A stretch of 52,341 nt of DNA from Clostridia bacterium (GTDB taxonomy: Bacteria > Bacillota > Clostridia > Oscillospirales > CAG-382). A model generated the notes under the pieces. It did no database searches. It saw only the letters and a list, made by a program, of their open reading frames with translations, and was not told where the DNA came from. Shown in pieces: positions 1 through 8,857 of the stretch (positions are counted from its first letter, which is position 1; each line of letters opens with the position of its first letter). Location: contig JAFYUZ010000061.1 in NCBI GenBank assembly GCA_017549365.1, positions 1 through 52,341 on the forward strand. Reading direction: 5' to 3'. The position numbers and the translations under genes are program-made.

Positions 1-1
1 A

Positions 2-1291
2 GCAGCAGGCGCAAGAGGTAAGGGAACAGTAGACGATCCCTTTGGTTCGATAGACGTAGCATTCCTTGCCATTAACGGCAAGGACGGCACAATTTACTTT
101 TACGGCGCTTTCAATATGACAGCGTTCAACGCTCCCAAGTGGGAAGGCATGGTCACCATCACAGGTGTAAACTCTGACTCTCTCATCACTCTTGACGACG
201 GCAAGTCCGCAGTTTTCAACGGCGATACAACCATCAAGGACATCGGCTTCTCGATCGGCAAGAACACACACTTCAACCCCCAGAACGCAACCCTTATCAT
301 GGATGCGGGCGAAGGCACAAATTTCTCCAGCTTTATGCACCTTTCGATGTACGGCAGCTCCATCGTTGAAGAAGGTAACTTCTTCCTCGAAAGCGGCGGC
401 ATCGACACACTTTATGCATGCGGCGGCTACTGCACATCTCTCTCGAACGGCGTTATGGGTGACTCCAACGTTACCATCAACGGCGGTTCTGTTAAGACAA
501 TCAGCCTTACAGCAGACGCTTTTTTGGAAACACAGACAGGTATCTCTATCGGCGGTAACATGAACCTTGTTATCAACGGCGGTACAGTTGGTAAGATCCA
601 GGTTACAAGAGCAGCTATGGTTCCCGAAATCATGGGCGCTCTCAACATCATCTTCAACAATGGTATCGAAGCTCCCGAAGCTTTCGCATACCCCGAAGAA
701 ACAGTTGCAGGTGGCGTATTTATCATCAAGTCCGGCAAGGGCGGTAAGATCCTTCCCACTTCCGACGTTGGTGTATTTGAAGTTAAGTCCGACTCCAAGG
801 ACAAGGTTGCAAAGATCGGCGGCGAGCTTGTTTACAACGGCACAGTTACCCTCGAACCCGGCGAAACAGCGGTTGAGTGGGTTGCAGGCGAACAGAAGGA
901 AGAAGCTCCCGTGGAAGAAAAGACAGAAATCAAGCTTACCATCGGTAAGGCTGAGATCACAACAAACGGCACATCTAAGGCTCTTGACGTTCCCGCTCAG
1001 ATCATCGATTCGAGAACCATGGTTCCCCTCCGTGCAATCTTCGAAGCACTCGGCGCATCTGTTGAATGGGATGACGCTACAAAGACAGTTACATCCGTAA
1101 AGGGTGACACAACTGTTAAGCTTACCATCGGTAAGGCTTCCATCAACGTAAATGGTGCAGACAAGGCACTTGACGTTCCCGCACAGATCGTTGACTCCAG
1201 AACTCTCGTTCCCGTTCGTGCCATCGCTGAAAGCTTTGGTTGCGACGTTGCTTGGGACGACGCTACAAAGACAGTTACCATCACAAAGTAA
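2..1291 (+). CDS. Surface protein with two C-terminal copper-amine-oxidase-N (stalk) repeats, 5' truncated
   Basis: The reading frame is open from the first bases of the window, so the true start lies upstream; 429 residues are visible. The central part has repeated short N-G-G turns (VTINGG, LVINGG) in alternating hydrophobic strands, which suggests a beta-helix-like fold. The last ~125 residues are two tandem repeats of the copper amine oxidase N-terminal (stalk) family, each with LTIGKA, ALDVPAQI, VDSRT-VPLRA and W-DDATKTV. In Clostridia such repeats are typical of secreted, cell-wall-attached proteins; no copper or amine-oxidase chemistry is implied. The N-terminal signal is outside the window. 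The family call is firm; the biological role is unknown. Confidence 0.8.
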   Translation, partial: AAGARGKGTVDDPFGSIDVAFLAINGKDGTIYFYGAFNMTAFNAPKWEGMVTITGVNSDSLITLDDGKSAVFNGDTTIKDIGFSIGKNTHFNPQNATLIMDAGEGTNFSSFMHLSMYGSSIVEEGNFFLESGGIDTLYACGGYCTSLSNGVMGDSNVTINGGSVKTISLTADAFLETQTGISIGGNMNLVINGGTVGKIQVTRAAMVPEIMGALNIIFNNGIEAPEAFAYPEETVAGGVFIIKSGKGGKILPTSDVGVFEVKSDSKDKVAKIGGELVYNGTVTLEPGETAVEWVAGEQKEEAPVEEKTEIKLTIGKAEITTNGTSKALDVPAQIIDSRTMVPLRAIFEALGASVEWDDATKTVTSVKGDTTVKLTIGKASINVNGADKALDVPAQIVDSRTLVPVRAIAESFGCDVAWDDATKTVTITK

Positions 1292-1311
1292 TATCACAGT
1301 AATCACAAAAA

Positions 1312-1352
1312 CCACCTGCAGGCATTCCGCTTGCGGGTGGATTTTTTATTTT
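1312..1352 (+). terminator. Intrinsic terminator of the stalk-repeat protein gene
   Basis: Arms CCACCTGCA (1312-1320) and TGCGGGTGG (1332-1340) pair with one G-U and are followed by a T-rich tract at 1341-1352. Confidence 0.85.
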
Positions 1353-1398
1353 GCGAATATCGTTATACTTTTTGCCATGATAATCATGCTTTTTGCGG

Positions 1399-1427
1399 TT
1401 GAAAAAGGGATATTGGCGTGGTATAAT
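1399..1427 (+). promoter_or_regulatory. Sigma-A-type promoter of the fucosidase operon
   Basis: -35 TTGAAA (1399-1404), 17 bp spacer, -10 TATAAT (1422-1427), with a TGG just before the -10 (extended -10 type). It lies 48 bp upstream of the first gene of the five-gene operon. Confidence 0.75.
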
Positions 1428-1474
1428 AATGATAAAATGTTGTGTGAAAACATGATTTATACGGAAGGTGCAAT

Positions 1475-2161
1475 ATGAACGAAACAACAGAACTTTTGGG
1501 CAGAGAGGTCATAATCTGCCATCCCGAAAAGCCCAACGGCAAGTGGGCGCTGAAAACCGAATATTTCTGGGCATTTCCCGAGGTGCAAAACGCTCTTCTT
1601 GAAATGGGATATTACGTGGCGTACATAGCCAGCAAGACCCGTTGGCACCATCCGTCCGACACAGATGCAAGAGCTGCGCTTGCGCGGTATATGAGCGAGC
1701 GATTCGGAGTTTGCAAAAAGTGCGTGATAATCGGCATGAGCTGTGGCGGTATGCAGGGAATTTATTTTGCTTCAAAATACCCCGAGCTTGTTTCGTGTCT
1801 GTATCTTGATGCCCCGGTGGTAAATCTTTTGTCGTGCCCCGGGGCATTGGGCAAATCGCAGGCGGATTTTTTTGACGAGTTTCGCAACGATATCGGAATG
1901 GATCTTACCGAGCTTTTGGGTTACAGAAACCATCCTCTCGATCACCTGCAGAACCTTGTCGATCACAATATTCCCGTTGTGCTTGTCAGCGGCGACAGCG
2001 ACACCATCGTGCCGTATGACGAAAACGGAAAATACGTGGACGAAATATATAAGAAAAACGGATGCACGATAAAAACCATAATCAAAAAAGGCGGAGATCA
2101 CCATCCCCACAGTCTTGAGGACAACACTCCGATAATAGATTTTATCGTCGAACACGCTTAA
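1475..2161 (+). CDS. Alpha/beta hydrolase, putative esterase
   Basis: A 228-residue protein with the alpha/beta hydrolase layout. The nucleophile elbow is GMSCG with Ser89; the acid is probably Asp174 or Asp176 in SGDSD; the histidine lies in GGDHHPH (residues 207-212). There is no signal peptide, so it should be cytoplasmic. It is the first gene of an operon that continues 31 bp downstream with a second esterase-type enzyme and ends with a GH29 fucosidase, which suggests removal of ester groups from imported oligosaccharides; that role is inferred. Start chosen at the ATG behind GGAAGG. The substrate cannot be read from sequence. Confidence 0.75.
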   Translation: MNETTELLGREVIICHPEKPNGKWALKTEYFWAFPEVQNALLEMGYYVAYIASKTRWHHPSDTDARAALARYMSERFGVCKKCVIIGMSCGGMQGIYFASKYPELVSCLYLDAPVVNLLSCPGALGKSQADFFDEFRNDIGMDLTELLGYRNHPLDHLQNLVDHNIPVVLVSGDSDTIVPYDENGKYVDEIYKKNGCTIKTIIKKGGDHHPHSLEDNTPIIDFIVEHA

Positions 2162-2192
2162 ACATAAATGCTTATTTCAGAAAGGAACAAAC

Positions 2193-2798
2193 ATGGACGG
2201 ATTTACTTTTGAATTTGAGGACAGAAAAGAACAGCTTGAAACCTGGGAATGGGACAACGTGATGATAAACCACACCGAAGACACGCAGGGTAAAAGACTT
2301 CTTTATATCGGCGATTCGATATCTTGCGGTACAAGAGGTGTTGCAAACGAAAAGCAAGGTGTACATTTTGACGGCTTTGGTACGTCAAAAGCCCTTGACA
2401 ACCCTTATTTCAAGCCCACCCTTTCGCTTTTTGCCCGTCAGCAGGGCAGACGCGATGCCGTTCTTTTCAACAACGGACTTCACGGCTGGCATCTTGACGA
2501 CGCCACCGAATACAAAGAATACTACGAGGATTTTGTAAAATATCTTCTCGAAGAATTCAAGGGCACACCCATTTATATCGTTCTTACCACCTATTATTCC
2601 AACGAAAAGAGAGTAAACAGAGTTGTGGCAAGAAACGAAGTGGCGCTGGAAATTGCAAAAAAATATGATCTTCCCGTTATCGACCTTTACACTGTTTCGA
2701 TAAACAACAAAGATCTTCTCACCGAGGACGGTGTACACTTTACCAAAGCGGGATACGAAAAGCTTGAAGAAAAGATACTTGAAACTCTGAATTTCTGA
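2193..2798 (+). CDS. SGNH/GDSL-type hydrolase
   Basis: A 201-residue protein with the SGNH blocks: GDS at residues 40-42 (nucleophile Ser42), Asn93 in FNNGLHG, and DGVH at 179-182 giving the Asp/His pair. Such enzymes are typically carbohydrate deacetylases or lysophospholipase-type esterases. It is unusually compact and has no signal peptide. It follows an alpha/beta hydrolase and precedes a PHP protein by 14 bp, so it is co-transcribed. Paired with fucosidase and isomerase genes, a sugar O-deacetylase is the most reasonable guess, but no substrate-specific feature is visible. Start set by the AGAAAGGA ribosome-binding site. Confidence 0.75.
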   Translation: MDGFTFEFEDRKEQLETWEWDNVMINHTEDTQGKRLLYIGDSISCGTRGVANEKQGVHFDGFGTSKALDNPYFKPTLSLFARQQGRRDAVLFNNGLHGWHLDDATEYKEYYEDFVKYLLEEFKGTPIYIVLTTYYSNEKRVNRVVARNEVALEIAKKYDLPVIDLYTVSINNKDLLTEDGVHFTKAGYEKLEEKILETLNF

Positions 2799-2812
2799 AA
2801 GGAAAAGCAAAG

Positions 2813-4168
2813 ATGAAAGCTACCCTTGCACGATTTCGTTGTTTCCCATCGGTGGTTCGTGCCAACGAGGAAAGCGAGATCACTGTCAGAAGTTATGACA
2901 GCAACTTCTGTTTTTGTGACGATATAACCTACGAGGTGCGGTTTGTGCCGCAGGATATAAGTGATGTGCCGCTCGATTATGAAATCACCCTTCTCGGCTA
3001 CGAAAAATCGCGAGAGACCTATTTTGTAAAGCCGCAAAACGGCGAGCTTAAACTGCGATATTTTTTCTCGGGCGAGCAGGAGTGGCGCATCCACATAAGC
3101 ACAAAGGAATACAAAAAGTACCAAAACCCAATGTACGATGCCTATAAAGAGCATTGGTGGCCAAAGATCGAAGCGCCAAAACGCGGAATAGATCTGTTTG
3201 TCTATTCGCTTTCTGACGATCTTTACAACCGCCGCGTTTTGCGCGGTGATCTGCATGTGCACACGGTGGCATCCGACGGCGACGATTCTGCGCAGGCGGT
3301 ATGTGCCGCCTATCGTAAGGCCGGACGCGATTTTCTTGCCGTCACAGATCATCACGTCTACAATGCATCAAAGCATGCCAAAGAAAAACTCTCGTTCATG
3401 AAGAATTTCCATGTTCTCTGCGGCGAGGAGGTGCACAACCGATATGTCGGCGCTTTCCATATGGTCAACGTCGGAAGCGATTATTCGGTAAACGAAATAT
3501 ACCTTTCGGATCCCGAACGAGTAGATCGGGAAGCCATGGCGCTCGAGGGAGAGGTAGAAATTCCGCAGGGACTTGATAAGCACGAATACCTGCATCGAGT
3601 CTGGCTTTACCGTGCGATAAAGAAAAGCGGCGGTTTTGCTGTTTTTCCCCATCCATACTGGTCTGTCGGATATCTTAACACCTCCACAAAAATGAGCGAG
3701 GCGATAATTAAAAACGGTCTTTGCGACGCTTTCGAAGTGCTTGGCGGCACGGGAAGCGTGGCAAGGAATAATATGCAGCTGGCTCTGTATAACGATCTGC
3801 GTGCCCAAGGATATGATATTCCAATTGTGGGATCTACAGATTCGCATCAGGTCATCGAGGACAAACATACCGCCGCCTCCACCGTGGTGTTTGCCGAAAA
3901 CGACGATATCCTTTCGGCAGTCCGCGATAAATACAGCGTTGCCGTCGAAAGTGTCACGGGTGAGCAAATGCGAGTTTATGGCAAAAGAAGGCTTGTTTTT
4001 TACACTCATTTTCTTCTTCAGAATTATTTTCCTCTCCACGACGAGCTGTGCGCTGTTTCGGGCACAAATCTTTGCCAATACTTTATGGGTAACGATGACG
4101 CCAAAGCTGATGTCGTGAGGGCAGAAGAAAAAATCGAACAGTTCGAAAAATCGTTTTTCGGAAGATAA
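2813..4168 (+). CDS. PHP-domain phosphoesterase with an N-terminal beta-rich extension
   Basis: A 451-residue protein. Residues 1-140 are a strand-rich region I do not recognise. From residue 146 a PHP domain begins, with DLHVH (146-150), TDHH (178-181), GEEVH near 205 and later FPHP and STDSH, so the histidines and acids that bind the metal cluster are present. Known PHP proteins hydrolyse phosphomonoesters. This family of long PHP proteins with an N-terminal sandwich is frequent beside glycan genes, but its substrate is undefined. It is co-transcribed with neighbours (gaps of 14 and 13 bp). AAAGGA precedes the ATG. Confidence 0.8.
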   Translation: MKATLARFRCFPSVVRANEESEITVRSYDSNFCFCDDITYEVRFVPQDISDVPLDYEITLLGYEKSRETYFVKPQNGELKLRYFFSGEQEWRIHISTKEYKKYQNPMYDAYKEHWWPKIEAPKRGIDLFVYSLSDDLYNRRVLRGDLHVHTVASDGDDSAQAVCAAYRKAGRDFLAVTDHHVYNASKHAKEKLSFMKNFHVLCGEEVHNRYVGAFHMVNVGSDYSVNEIYLSDPERVDREAMALEGEVEIPQGLDKHEYLHRVWLYRAIKKSGGFAVFPHPYWSVGYLNTSTKMSEAIIKNGLCDAFEVLGGTGSVARNNMQLALYNDLRAQGYDIPIVGSTDSHQVIEDKHTAASTVVFAENDDILSAVRDKYSVAVESVTGEQMRVYGKRRLVFYTHFLLQNYFPLHDELCAVSGTNLCQYFMGNDDAKADVVRAEEKIEQFEKSFFGR

Positions 4169-4181
4169 GAAAGGGGAAAAT

Positions 4182-5006
4182 ATGGATTTTTCACTCAACA
4201 TCAATTATTTGACAAGAAGCGCCGACCTTGAAAAAGCGGCAAGCGCGCTTGCGGCGGCAGGTTTTAAGTATGTTGATTACTCTGCCGAGGTCGAGCGCGA
4301 CGATTGGGAGAGCAAATACGCAAAGGCGCTTGAAATATTCAAAAAAGAGGGACTGCAACTTTATCAGTCCCATTCTCCCATGTTCCGATATACCTGGAAA
4401 AAGCCCGTGAAAGAGCAGATATCAAACCTTATTGAGGCAACCGCCTATGCCGGCGGTAAGTACATGGTCGTTCACGGTGACGAGTTCGACTTTGAAAACC
4501 TCGAATATTCCCCCGAAAGAGCCTTTGAATACAACCACGACCTTTTTGCCCCCTTTGTGGAGCAGGCAAAAAAATGCGGTATAAAGATCGCCTTTGAGAC
4601 GGTTTTTGAAGATTATTTCAGCGTTCACAAGGGACGCCCGAGATTTTCGTCAAAATTTGAAGACCTCGAAAGGCTTATTCAAAGCTTTGACAGCGATGCT
4701 GTTTGTTGCTGTTGGGACTTCGGTCATGCCCAGGTCGAGTTCAAGGACAAGCACGCCGAAAACATCAAAAAAATGGGAAGCCGCATCGAATGTATGCACA
4801 TGCATGACTGCGATTTCAACCTTGACACTCATCTTGTGCCGTTTCTCGGAGAGATCAACTGGAAAGAGTGCATGACCGCCCTTAAAGAAACGGGATACAG
4901 CGGAATTTTCAATCTCGAATTTGCCCACGGAAAAGTGCCCGAAGCGGTGCTTGATTCTTACGCAAAATATGTGATCGAAACAGCAAAAGCGGTTGCCGCA
5001 TTATAA
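4182..5006 (+). CDS. Sugar phosphate isomerase/epimerase-like TIM-barrel protein
   Basis: A 274-residue protein of the xylose-isomerase-like (AP endonuclease 2) TIM-barrel superfamily. Metal-ligand-type positions are visible: VVHGDEF on one strand, IAFETVFED (glutamate), CCWDFGHAQ (Asp, His), MHMHDC (His/Asp) and FNLEF near the C-terminus (glutamate). Such proteins isomerise or epimerise keto/aldo sugars using a divalent metal. Its position directly before the GH29 fucosidase suggests handling of the released sugar (inference). It has no signal peptide. AGAAAGGGG sits before the ATG. Confidence 0.75.
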   Translation: MDFSLNINYLTRSADLEKAASALAAAGFKYVDYSAEVERDDWESKYAKALEIFKKEGLQLYQSHSPMFRYTWKKPVKEQISNLIEATAYAGGKYMVVHGDEFDFENLEYSPERAFEYNHDLFAPFVEQAKKCGIKIAFETVFEDYFSVHKGRPRFSSKFEDLERLIQSFDSDAVCCCWDFGHAQVEFKDKHAENIKKMGSRIECMHMHDCDFNLDTHLVPFLGEINWKECMTALKETGYSGIFNLEFAHGKVPEAVLDSYAKYVIETAKAVAAL

Positions 5007-5024
5007 AAAGAAAGGAAATCAATT

Positions 5025-6347
5025 ATGTCAAGCTACGTTACAAGAAAAACCCCCGGAAATACAGATTGGTTTGTCCACGATCGTTTCGGAATGTTCATTC
5101 ATTTCGGACTTTATGCCATGCCCGGCCGCGGCGAGTGGATAAAGAGCGTGGAAAAAATTCCCGACAGCAAATACGACCTTTATTTCAAGCATTTCAACCC
5201 CGATCTTCTCGATGCCAAGGAATGGGCAAGACAAGCAAAAGCGGCAGGTATGAAATACGCCGTTCTTACCACAAAGCACCACGAAGGTTTTTGCCTTTTT
5301 GACACAAAATACACCGATTACAACGTTATGAACACCCCCTACGGCAAGGATATCGTCCGCGAATACGTTGATGCTTTCCGCGCCGAAGGCTTGAAGATCG
5401 GTTTTTATTATTCACTTCTCGACTGGCACCACCCGGATTATACCCTTGACCATTGCCACCCCAGACGCGACGACGAGGGATGGGAAAAGTATGACGAGGG
5501 CAGAGATATGCACCGCTATGCAAAGTATATGCGCGACCAGGTGACCGAGCTTTTGACCAACTACGGCAAGATAGATATTTTGTGGTTCGACTTCTCGTGG
5601 GAGGGCGATCCTGCGTTCGAAAAAACCCACCCCGGCATCCGTGGCGGCAAGGGCAAGGACGATTGGGAAGCGCAGGAGCTTGTGGCTCTTGCCCGCAAGC
5701 TTCAGCCCGGCATCATGATAGATAACCGCACGGGACTTGAGCAGGATATTTTCACCCCCGAGCAGTATCAGATGCAGGAATGGGTAAAGCACCCCGAAAC
5801 AGGCGAGCTTGTCACCTGGGAAGCCTGCCAGACCTTCTCGGGCTCTTGGGGATATTTCCGAGATGAAATGAGCTGGAAAACCCCCGATATGCTCATCAAC
5901 ATGCTTGTTCGCACGGTGTCGCTCGGCGGCAACCTTCTTATGAACGTCGGCCCCACCTCACGCGGATATTTCGACCACAGAGCGCAAAAGGCTCTTTCGG
6001 TTTATGCCGATTGGATGAAGGTGAACGGCAGGTCGATATATGGCTGTACCATGGCAGAGCCCGAATTCAAAGTGCCCAACGGTTGTTTTGCAACCCAAAG
6101 CACCGACGGCAAGCGCCTTTACATCCACCTTGTGGAATACCCCTACGCTTTTCTTGAACTTCGCGGCTTTGCGGGAAAGGTGGAATATGCCCAGTTCTTG
6201 CACGACGGAAGCGAAATTCTTTTCACAGAGGGCAAGAGCGAGCACATCAGCGAAGCAAGAACAGAAGCCCCCGATCTTCTCGTTCTCACCATTCCGCAGA
6301 TCCGTCCCAATATTATCACCCCCGTAATCGAGCTTTTCCTTAAATAA
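5025..6347 (+). CDS. Alpha-L-fucosidase, GH29
   Basis: A 440-residue protein with the GH29 catalytic barrel almost from the N-terminus: WF-DRFGMFIHFG (15-28), KHHEGFCLFD (84-93), FYYSLLDWH and ILWFDFSW, in which Asp189 sits where GH29 enzymes have their nucleophile. The downstream GGNLLMNVGP block is also typical. It should release terminal alpha-L-fucose. No signal peptide is present, so it probably acts on imported fuco-oligosaccharides. The C-terminal domain is short, giving a length at the low end for the family. Last gene of the operon; a strong convergent terminator follows. Confidence 0.9.
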   Translation: MSSYVTRKTPGNTDWFVHDRFGMFIHFGLYAMPGRGEWIKSVEKIPDSKYDLYFKHFNPDLLDAKEWARQAKAAGMKYAVLTTKHHEGFCLFDTKYTDYNVMNTPYGKDIVREYVDAFRAEGLKIGFYYSLLDWHHPDYTLDHCHPRRDDEGWEKYDEGRDMHRYAKYMRDQVTELLTNYGKIDILWFDFSWEGDPAFEKTHPGIRGGKGKDDWEAQELVALARKLQPGIMIDNRTGLEQDIFTPEQYQMQEWVKHPETGELVTWEACQTFSGSWGYFRDEMSWKTPDMLINMLVRTVSLGGNLLMNVGPTSRGYFDHRAQKALSVYADWMKVNGRSIYGCTMAEPEFKVPNGCFATQSTDGKRLYIHLVEYPYAFLELRGFAGKVEYAQFLHDGSEILFTEGKSEHISEARTEAPDLLVLTIPQIRPNIITPVIELFLK

Positions 6348-6353
6348 AAAAAT

Positions 6354-6392
6354 CACCCTGCACGGAATTTGTCGTGCAGGGTGTTGTCTTTT
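6354..6392. terminator. Bidirectional terminator between fucosidase and MFS genes
   Basis: Perfect 11-bp arms CACCCTGCACG (6354-6364) and CGTGCAGGGTG (6373-6383). T-rich sequence follows on the plus strand, and an A run at 6347-6352 gives a U tract for the minus strand. Confidence 0.85.
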
Positions 6393-7647
6393 ATTTTGTC
6401 TGTTTCTTTTTCTTAAAGAAACCAAGGGTAACAAGCATAACGATGGGGAAGACTATGGCGGCAAATATGCCGCATTTCAACCCGATCTGGTCGCCGTCAA
6501 GGTTTGCAAAGAAGGGGAAAGTCTTTGCAAGGCTTGCATAGTTAAGCTTTGCTCCGTCGCAGACAAATCCTGCGATCCACGGGCCGATCGAACAACCCAC
6601 GTCGCCAAAGAAAGCAAGGGCACCAAACATCGATGCGCCTCCGTGGGGTATCTCGCGGGAGGTCAGGCTCAAAACTCCCGGCCACATAAAGGCAACGGCA
6701 ACGCCGCTTAACGAGCAGCCGATAAGAGAAACGACGGGGTTGTTTACAAACACCATCATGCCGTAACTTACTATGCAAAGCGCCGCACTTGATACGAGTA
6801 TCTTTTTTGTGTCTATCCTGTTGCCGAGAAGTCCTGCAATGATTCGCACGATCGCCATGCAAAGGGCAAAGCACATGGGACCCAAAAGGTCTCCCATCAT
6901 CTTTGAAATGCCAAGACCTTTTTCGGCAAACATCGACGACCACTGTGCCACCGCTTGCTCTGCCGCACCGCCGGTTATCATAAGTATGGCGGCAAGCAAA
7001 AACAGCTTCATCGAGAAAAGCTTTTTCAGCGAAAGTCCTCCGCCCTCGGTCGAGCCGTCAGGCATTTTTACCGAGCCGAAAAAGAAGATGTTTATGATCG
7101 GAACCACCGACCATATAAGGGGCAGGATGTACCACATATCATTTCCCGCAAAGTGCAGAAAAAGGGTGGAGACCGCCACCACAAGAATGTGTCCCCAGCA
7201 GTAAAAAGAATGAAGTATGGCAATGGCGGCAGGACTTTTTTCTCCTCCGCATTCTTCATCACAGGCGTCGATGACGGGGTTTACGACAACCTCGATCATA
7301 CCTCCGCCAAAGCTGTATACCGTGGTGGACAAAAGCACGCCCGCATATCCGAGAGCTTCGGGCAAAAATGCAAAAAGCAAAAAGCCTGCGGCACAAAAAA
7401 CGTGAGCGGTAACCGAAAGCTGACGCAAAGAAAAGCACCGCGAAAGCTTTATGGATATTAAGTCGGCAGAGATCTGCACGATAAAGTTGATAAGAACGAT
7501 GCGTGCCAGCATTTCGTACGAAACACCAAACTTTTCGCTGAAAATAACGAAAAGCAACGGCGCAAGATTAACCACCGCCGCCTGGGTTATATATCCCATA
7601 TAGCAGGCAAGCTTTGCCGCGGTGTATTTGTTTTTGACTTGTGTCAT
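6391..7647 (-). CDS. MFS transporter, putative sugar permease
   Basis: A 418-residue, very hydrophobic protein with about 12 membrane segments. The fold is that of the major facilitator superfamily, and GGGMIEVVVNPVIDAC in the N-terminal half resembles the conserved Asn-Pro helix of sugar:proton symporters (FucP-like branch). Its position tail-to-tail with the fucosidase operon makes a sugar substrate attractive, but the substrate is inferred. I chose the internal ATG at 7647 because GGAG lies 7 bp upstream, whereas the ATG nine codons earlier has no such site. The aldolase gene lies upstream on the same strand. Confidence 0.8.
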   Translation of the reverse strand: MTQVKNKYTAAKLACYMGYITQAAVVNLAPLLFVIFSEKFGVSYEMLARIVLINFIVQISADLISIKLSRCFSLRQLSVTAHVFCAAGFLLFAFLPEALGYAGVLLSTTVYSFGGGMIEVVVNPVIDACDEECGGEKSPAAIAILHSFYCWGHILVVAVSTLFLHFAGNDMWYILPLIWSVVPIINIFFFGSVKMPDGSTEGGGLSLKKLFSMKLFLLAAILMITGGAAEQAVAQWSSMFAEKGLGISKMMGDLLGPMCFALCMAIVRIIAGLLGNRIDTKKILVSSAALCIVSYGMMVFVNNPVVSLIGCSLSGVAVAFMWPGVLSLTSREIPHGGASMFGALAFFGDVGCSIGPWIAGFVCDGAKLNYASLAKTFPFFANLDGDQIGLKCGIFAAIVFPIVMLVTLGFFKKKKQTK

Positions 7648-7676
7648 GATTTTTCTCCGTGGGTCAATATACAAAT

Positions 7677-7701
7677 GCGGCTTCCTTTTTCAGGAAACCG
7701 C
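7677..7701 (-). terminator. Hairpin between aldolase and MFS genes, possible weak terminator
   Basis: Arms GCGGCTTCC and GGAAACCGC (one mismatch) flank a 7-nt loop. On the minus strand it is followed by only a weak T-rich stretch, so partial read-through from the aldolase gene into the MFS gene is plausible. Confidence 0.45.
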
Positions 7702-7728
7702 AATGTGTTGTTATGCGAAAAACGCGGC

Positions 7729-8592
7729 TTACGCCTTGCCAACAGAGCCGAAGAGCTCCATCTTTTCCTTAACGGTGGCCTTGATTGCTTCAACACCGGG
7801 AGCGAGAAGCTTTCTGGGGTCAAATCCCTTGCCCGAAAGATCTTTGCCTGCTTCGATATATTTTCTTGTAGCATCGGCAAAAGCAAGCTGACATTCTGTG
7901 TTAACGTTGATCTTGGAAACGCCAAGAGAGATCGCCTTCTTGATCATGTCTGCGGGAATACCTGTGCCGCCGTGAAGAACAAGGGGCATTGCGCCTGTCT
8001 TCTGCTGAACAGCGTCAAGAGTTTCAAAAGAAAGACCTGCCCAGTTTTCGGGGTATTTGCCGTGGATGTTGCCGATACCTGCGGCAAGCATTGTAACGCC
8101 GAGGTCTGCGATCATCTTGCATTCGTCGGGATCTGCACATTCGCCTGCGCCCACAACGCCGTCTTCTTCGCCGCCGATAGCGCCGACTTCTGCTTCGAGC
8201 GAGATGCCCTTTTCGCCTGTGATCTTAACGAGTTCCTTAGTCTTCTCAATGTTTTCTTCGATGGGGTAGTGCGAACCGTCAAACATTACAGAAGAGAAAC
8301 CTGCTTCAATACAAGCAAGAGCGCCCTCGTAAGAGCCGTGGTCAAGGTGAAGAGCAACGGGAACAGTGATGCCGAGAGTTTCGAGCATGCCGTTAACCAT
8401 GCCGACAACTGTCTTGTAGCCGCACATGTATTTGCCTGCGCCTTCGGAAACACCGAGGATAACAGGGGAGTTGAGCTCCTGTGCTGTCTGAAGAATAGCC
8501 TTTGTCCACTCGAGGTTGTTGATGTTGAACTGACCAACAGCGTAGTGGCCTTCCTTTGCTTTGGTAAGCATTTCCTTTGCTGATACTAACAT
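7729..8592 (-). CDS. fba: Class II fructose-1,6-bisphosphate aldolase
   Basis: A 288-residue zinc-dependent aldolase of glycolysis, cleaving fructose-1,6-bisphosphate to DHAP and glyceraldehyde-3-phosphate. Visible: LHLDHGS with catalytic Asp84 and zinc His85, Glu134 in SLEAEVG, zinc His178 in NIHGKY and zinc His207 in LHGGTG. Length is as expected. I placed the start at the ATG ending at 8592 because CGGAG lies 8 bp upstream; the frame continues 12 codons further without a ribosome-binding site. A tagatose-bisphosphate aldolase cannot be excluded on motifs alone. Confidence 0.9.
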   Translation of the reverse strand: MLVSAKEMLTKAKEGHYAVGQFNINNLEWTKAILQTAQELNSPVILGVSEGAGKYMCGYKTVVGMVNGMLETLGITVPVALHLDHGSYEGALACIEAGFSSVMFDGSHYPIEENIEKTKELVKITGEKGISLEAEVGAIGGEEDGVVGAGECADPDECKMIADLGVTMLAAGIGNIHGKYPENWAGLSFETLDAVQQKTGAMPLVLHGGTGIPADMIKKAISLGVSKINVNTECQLAFADATRKYIEAGKDLSGKGFDPRKLLAPGVEAIKATVKEKMELFGSVGKA

Positions 8593-8631
8593 ATGTTCAT
8601 CTCCGTAAATAAAAAATTTTTTTACCATTAC

Positions 8632-8660
8632 ATTTTACTATAAACTTGCAAAAAAAGCAA
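8632..8660 (-). promoter_or_regulatory. Candidate promoter of the aldolase gene
   Basis: On the minus strand: -35 TTGCTT (8655-8660), 17 bp spacer, -10 TAAAAT (8632-8637). Both hexamers deviate from consensus, so this is a moderate call. Confidence 0.5.
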
Positions 8661-8735
8661 TAGCATATCGCATTTTTTTACAAAATCCGCACCTCTTTCG
8701 TCAAGATGAATAAAAAAATCGGATTTTGTGGTGTA

Positions 8736-8768
8736 AAAACCGAAAAAGTTGACGTTAAAACCGAAAAA
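8736..8768 (+). promoter_or_regulatory. Phased direct repeat, candidate activator site for the GH2 operon
   Basis: Two identical 12-mers AAAACCGAAAAA lie at 8736-8747 and 8757-8768, exactly 21 bp (two helical turns) apart. The second ends 5 bp before the -35 hexamer of the GH2 promoter. This geometry is that of activator sites bound by AraC/LacI-type dimers. Confidence 0.55.
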
Positions 8769-8773
8769 AAGCG

Positions 8774-8802
8774 TTTACAAATACAGCGATATAAGATATA
8801 CT
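8774..8802 (+). promoter_or_regulatory. Promoter of the GH2-ROK-SIS operon
   Basis: -35 TTTACA (8774-8779), 17 bp spacer, -10 TATACT (8797-8802). It is followed by a ~55-nt leader to the GGGAGG ribosome-binding site. Confidence 0.65.
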
Positions 8803-8857
8803 TAATGTATGATATGATATATATCTTTTATCTTCTTATACTTTGGGAGGTTATACA

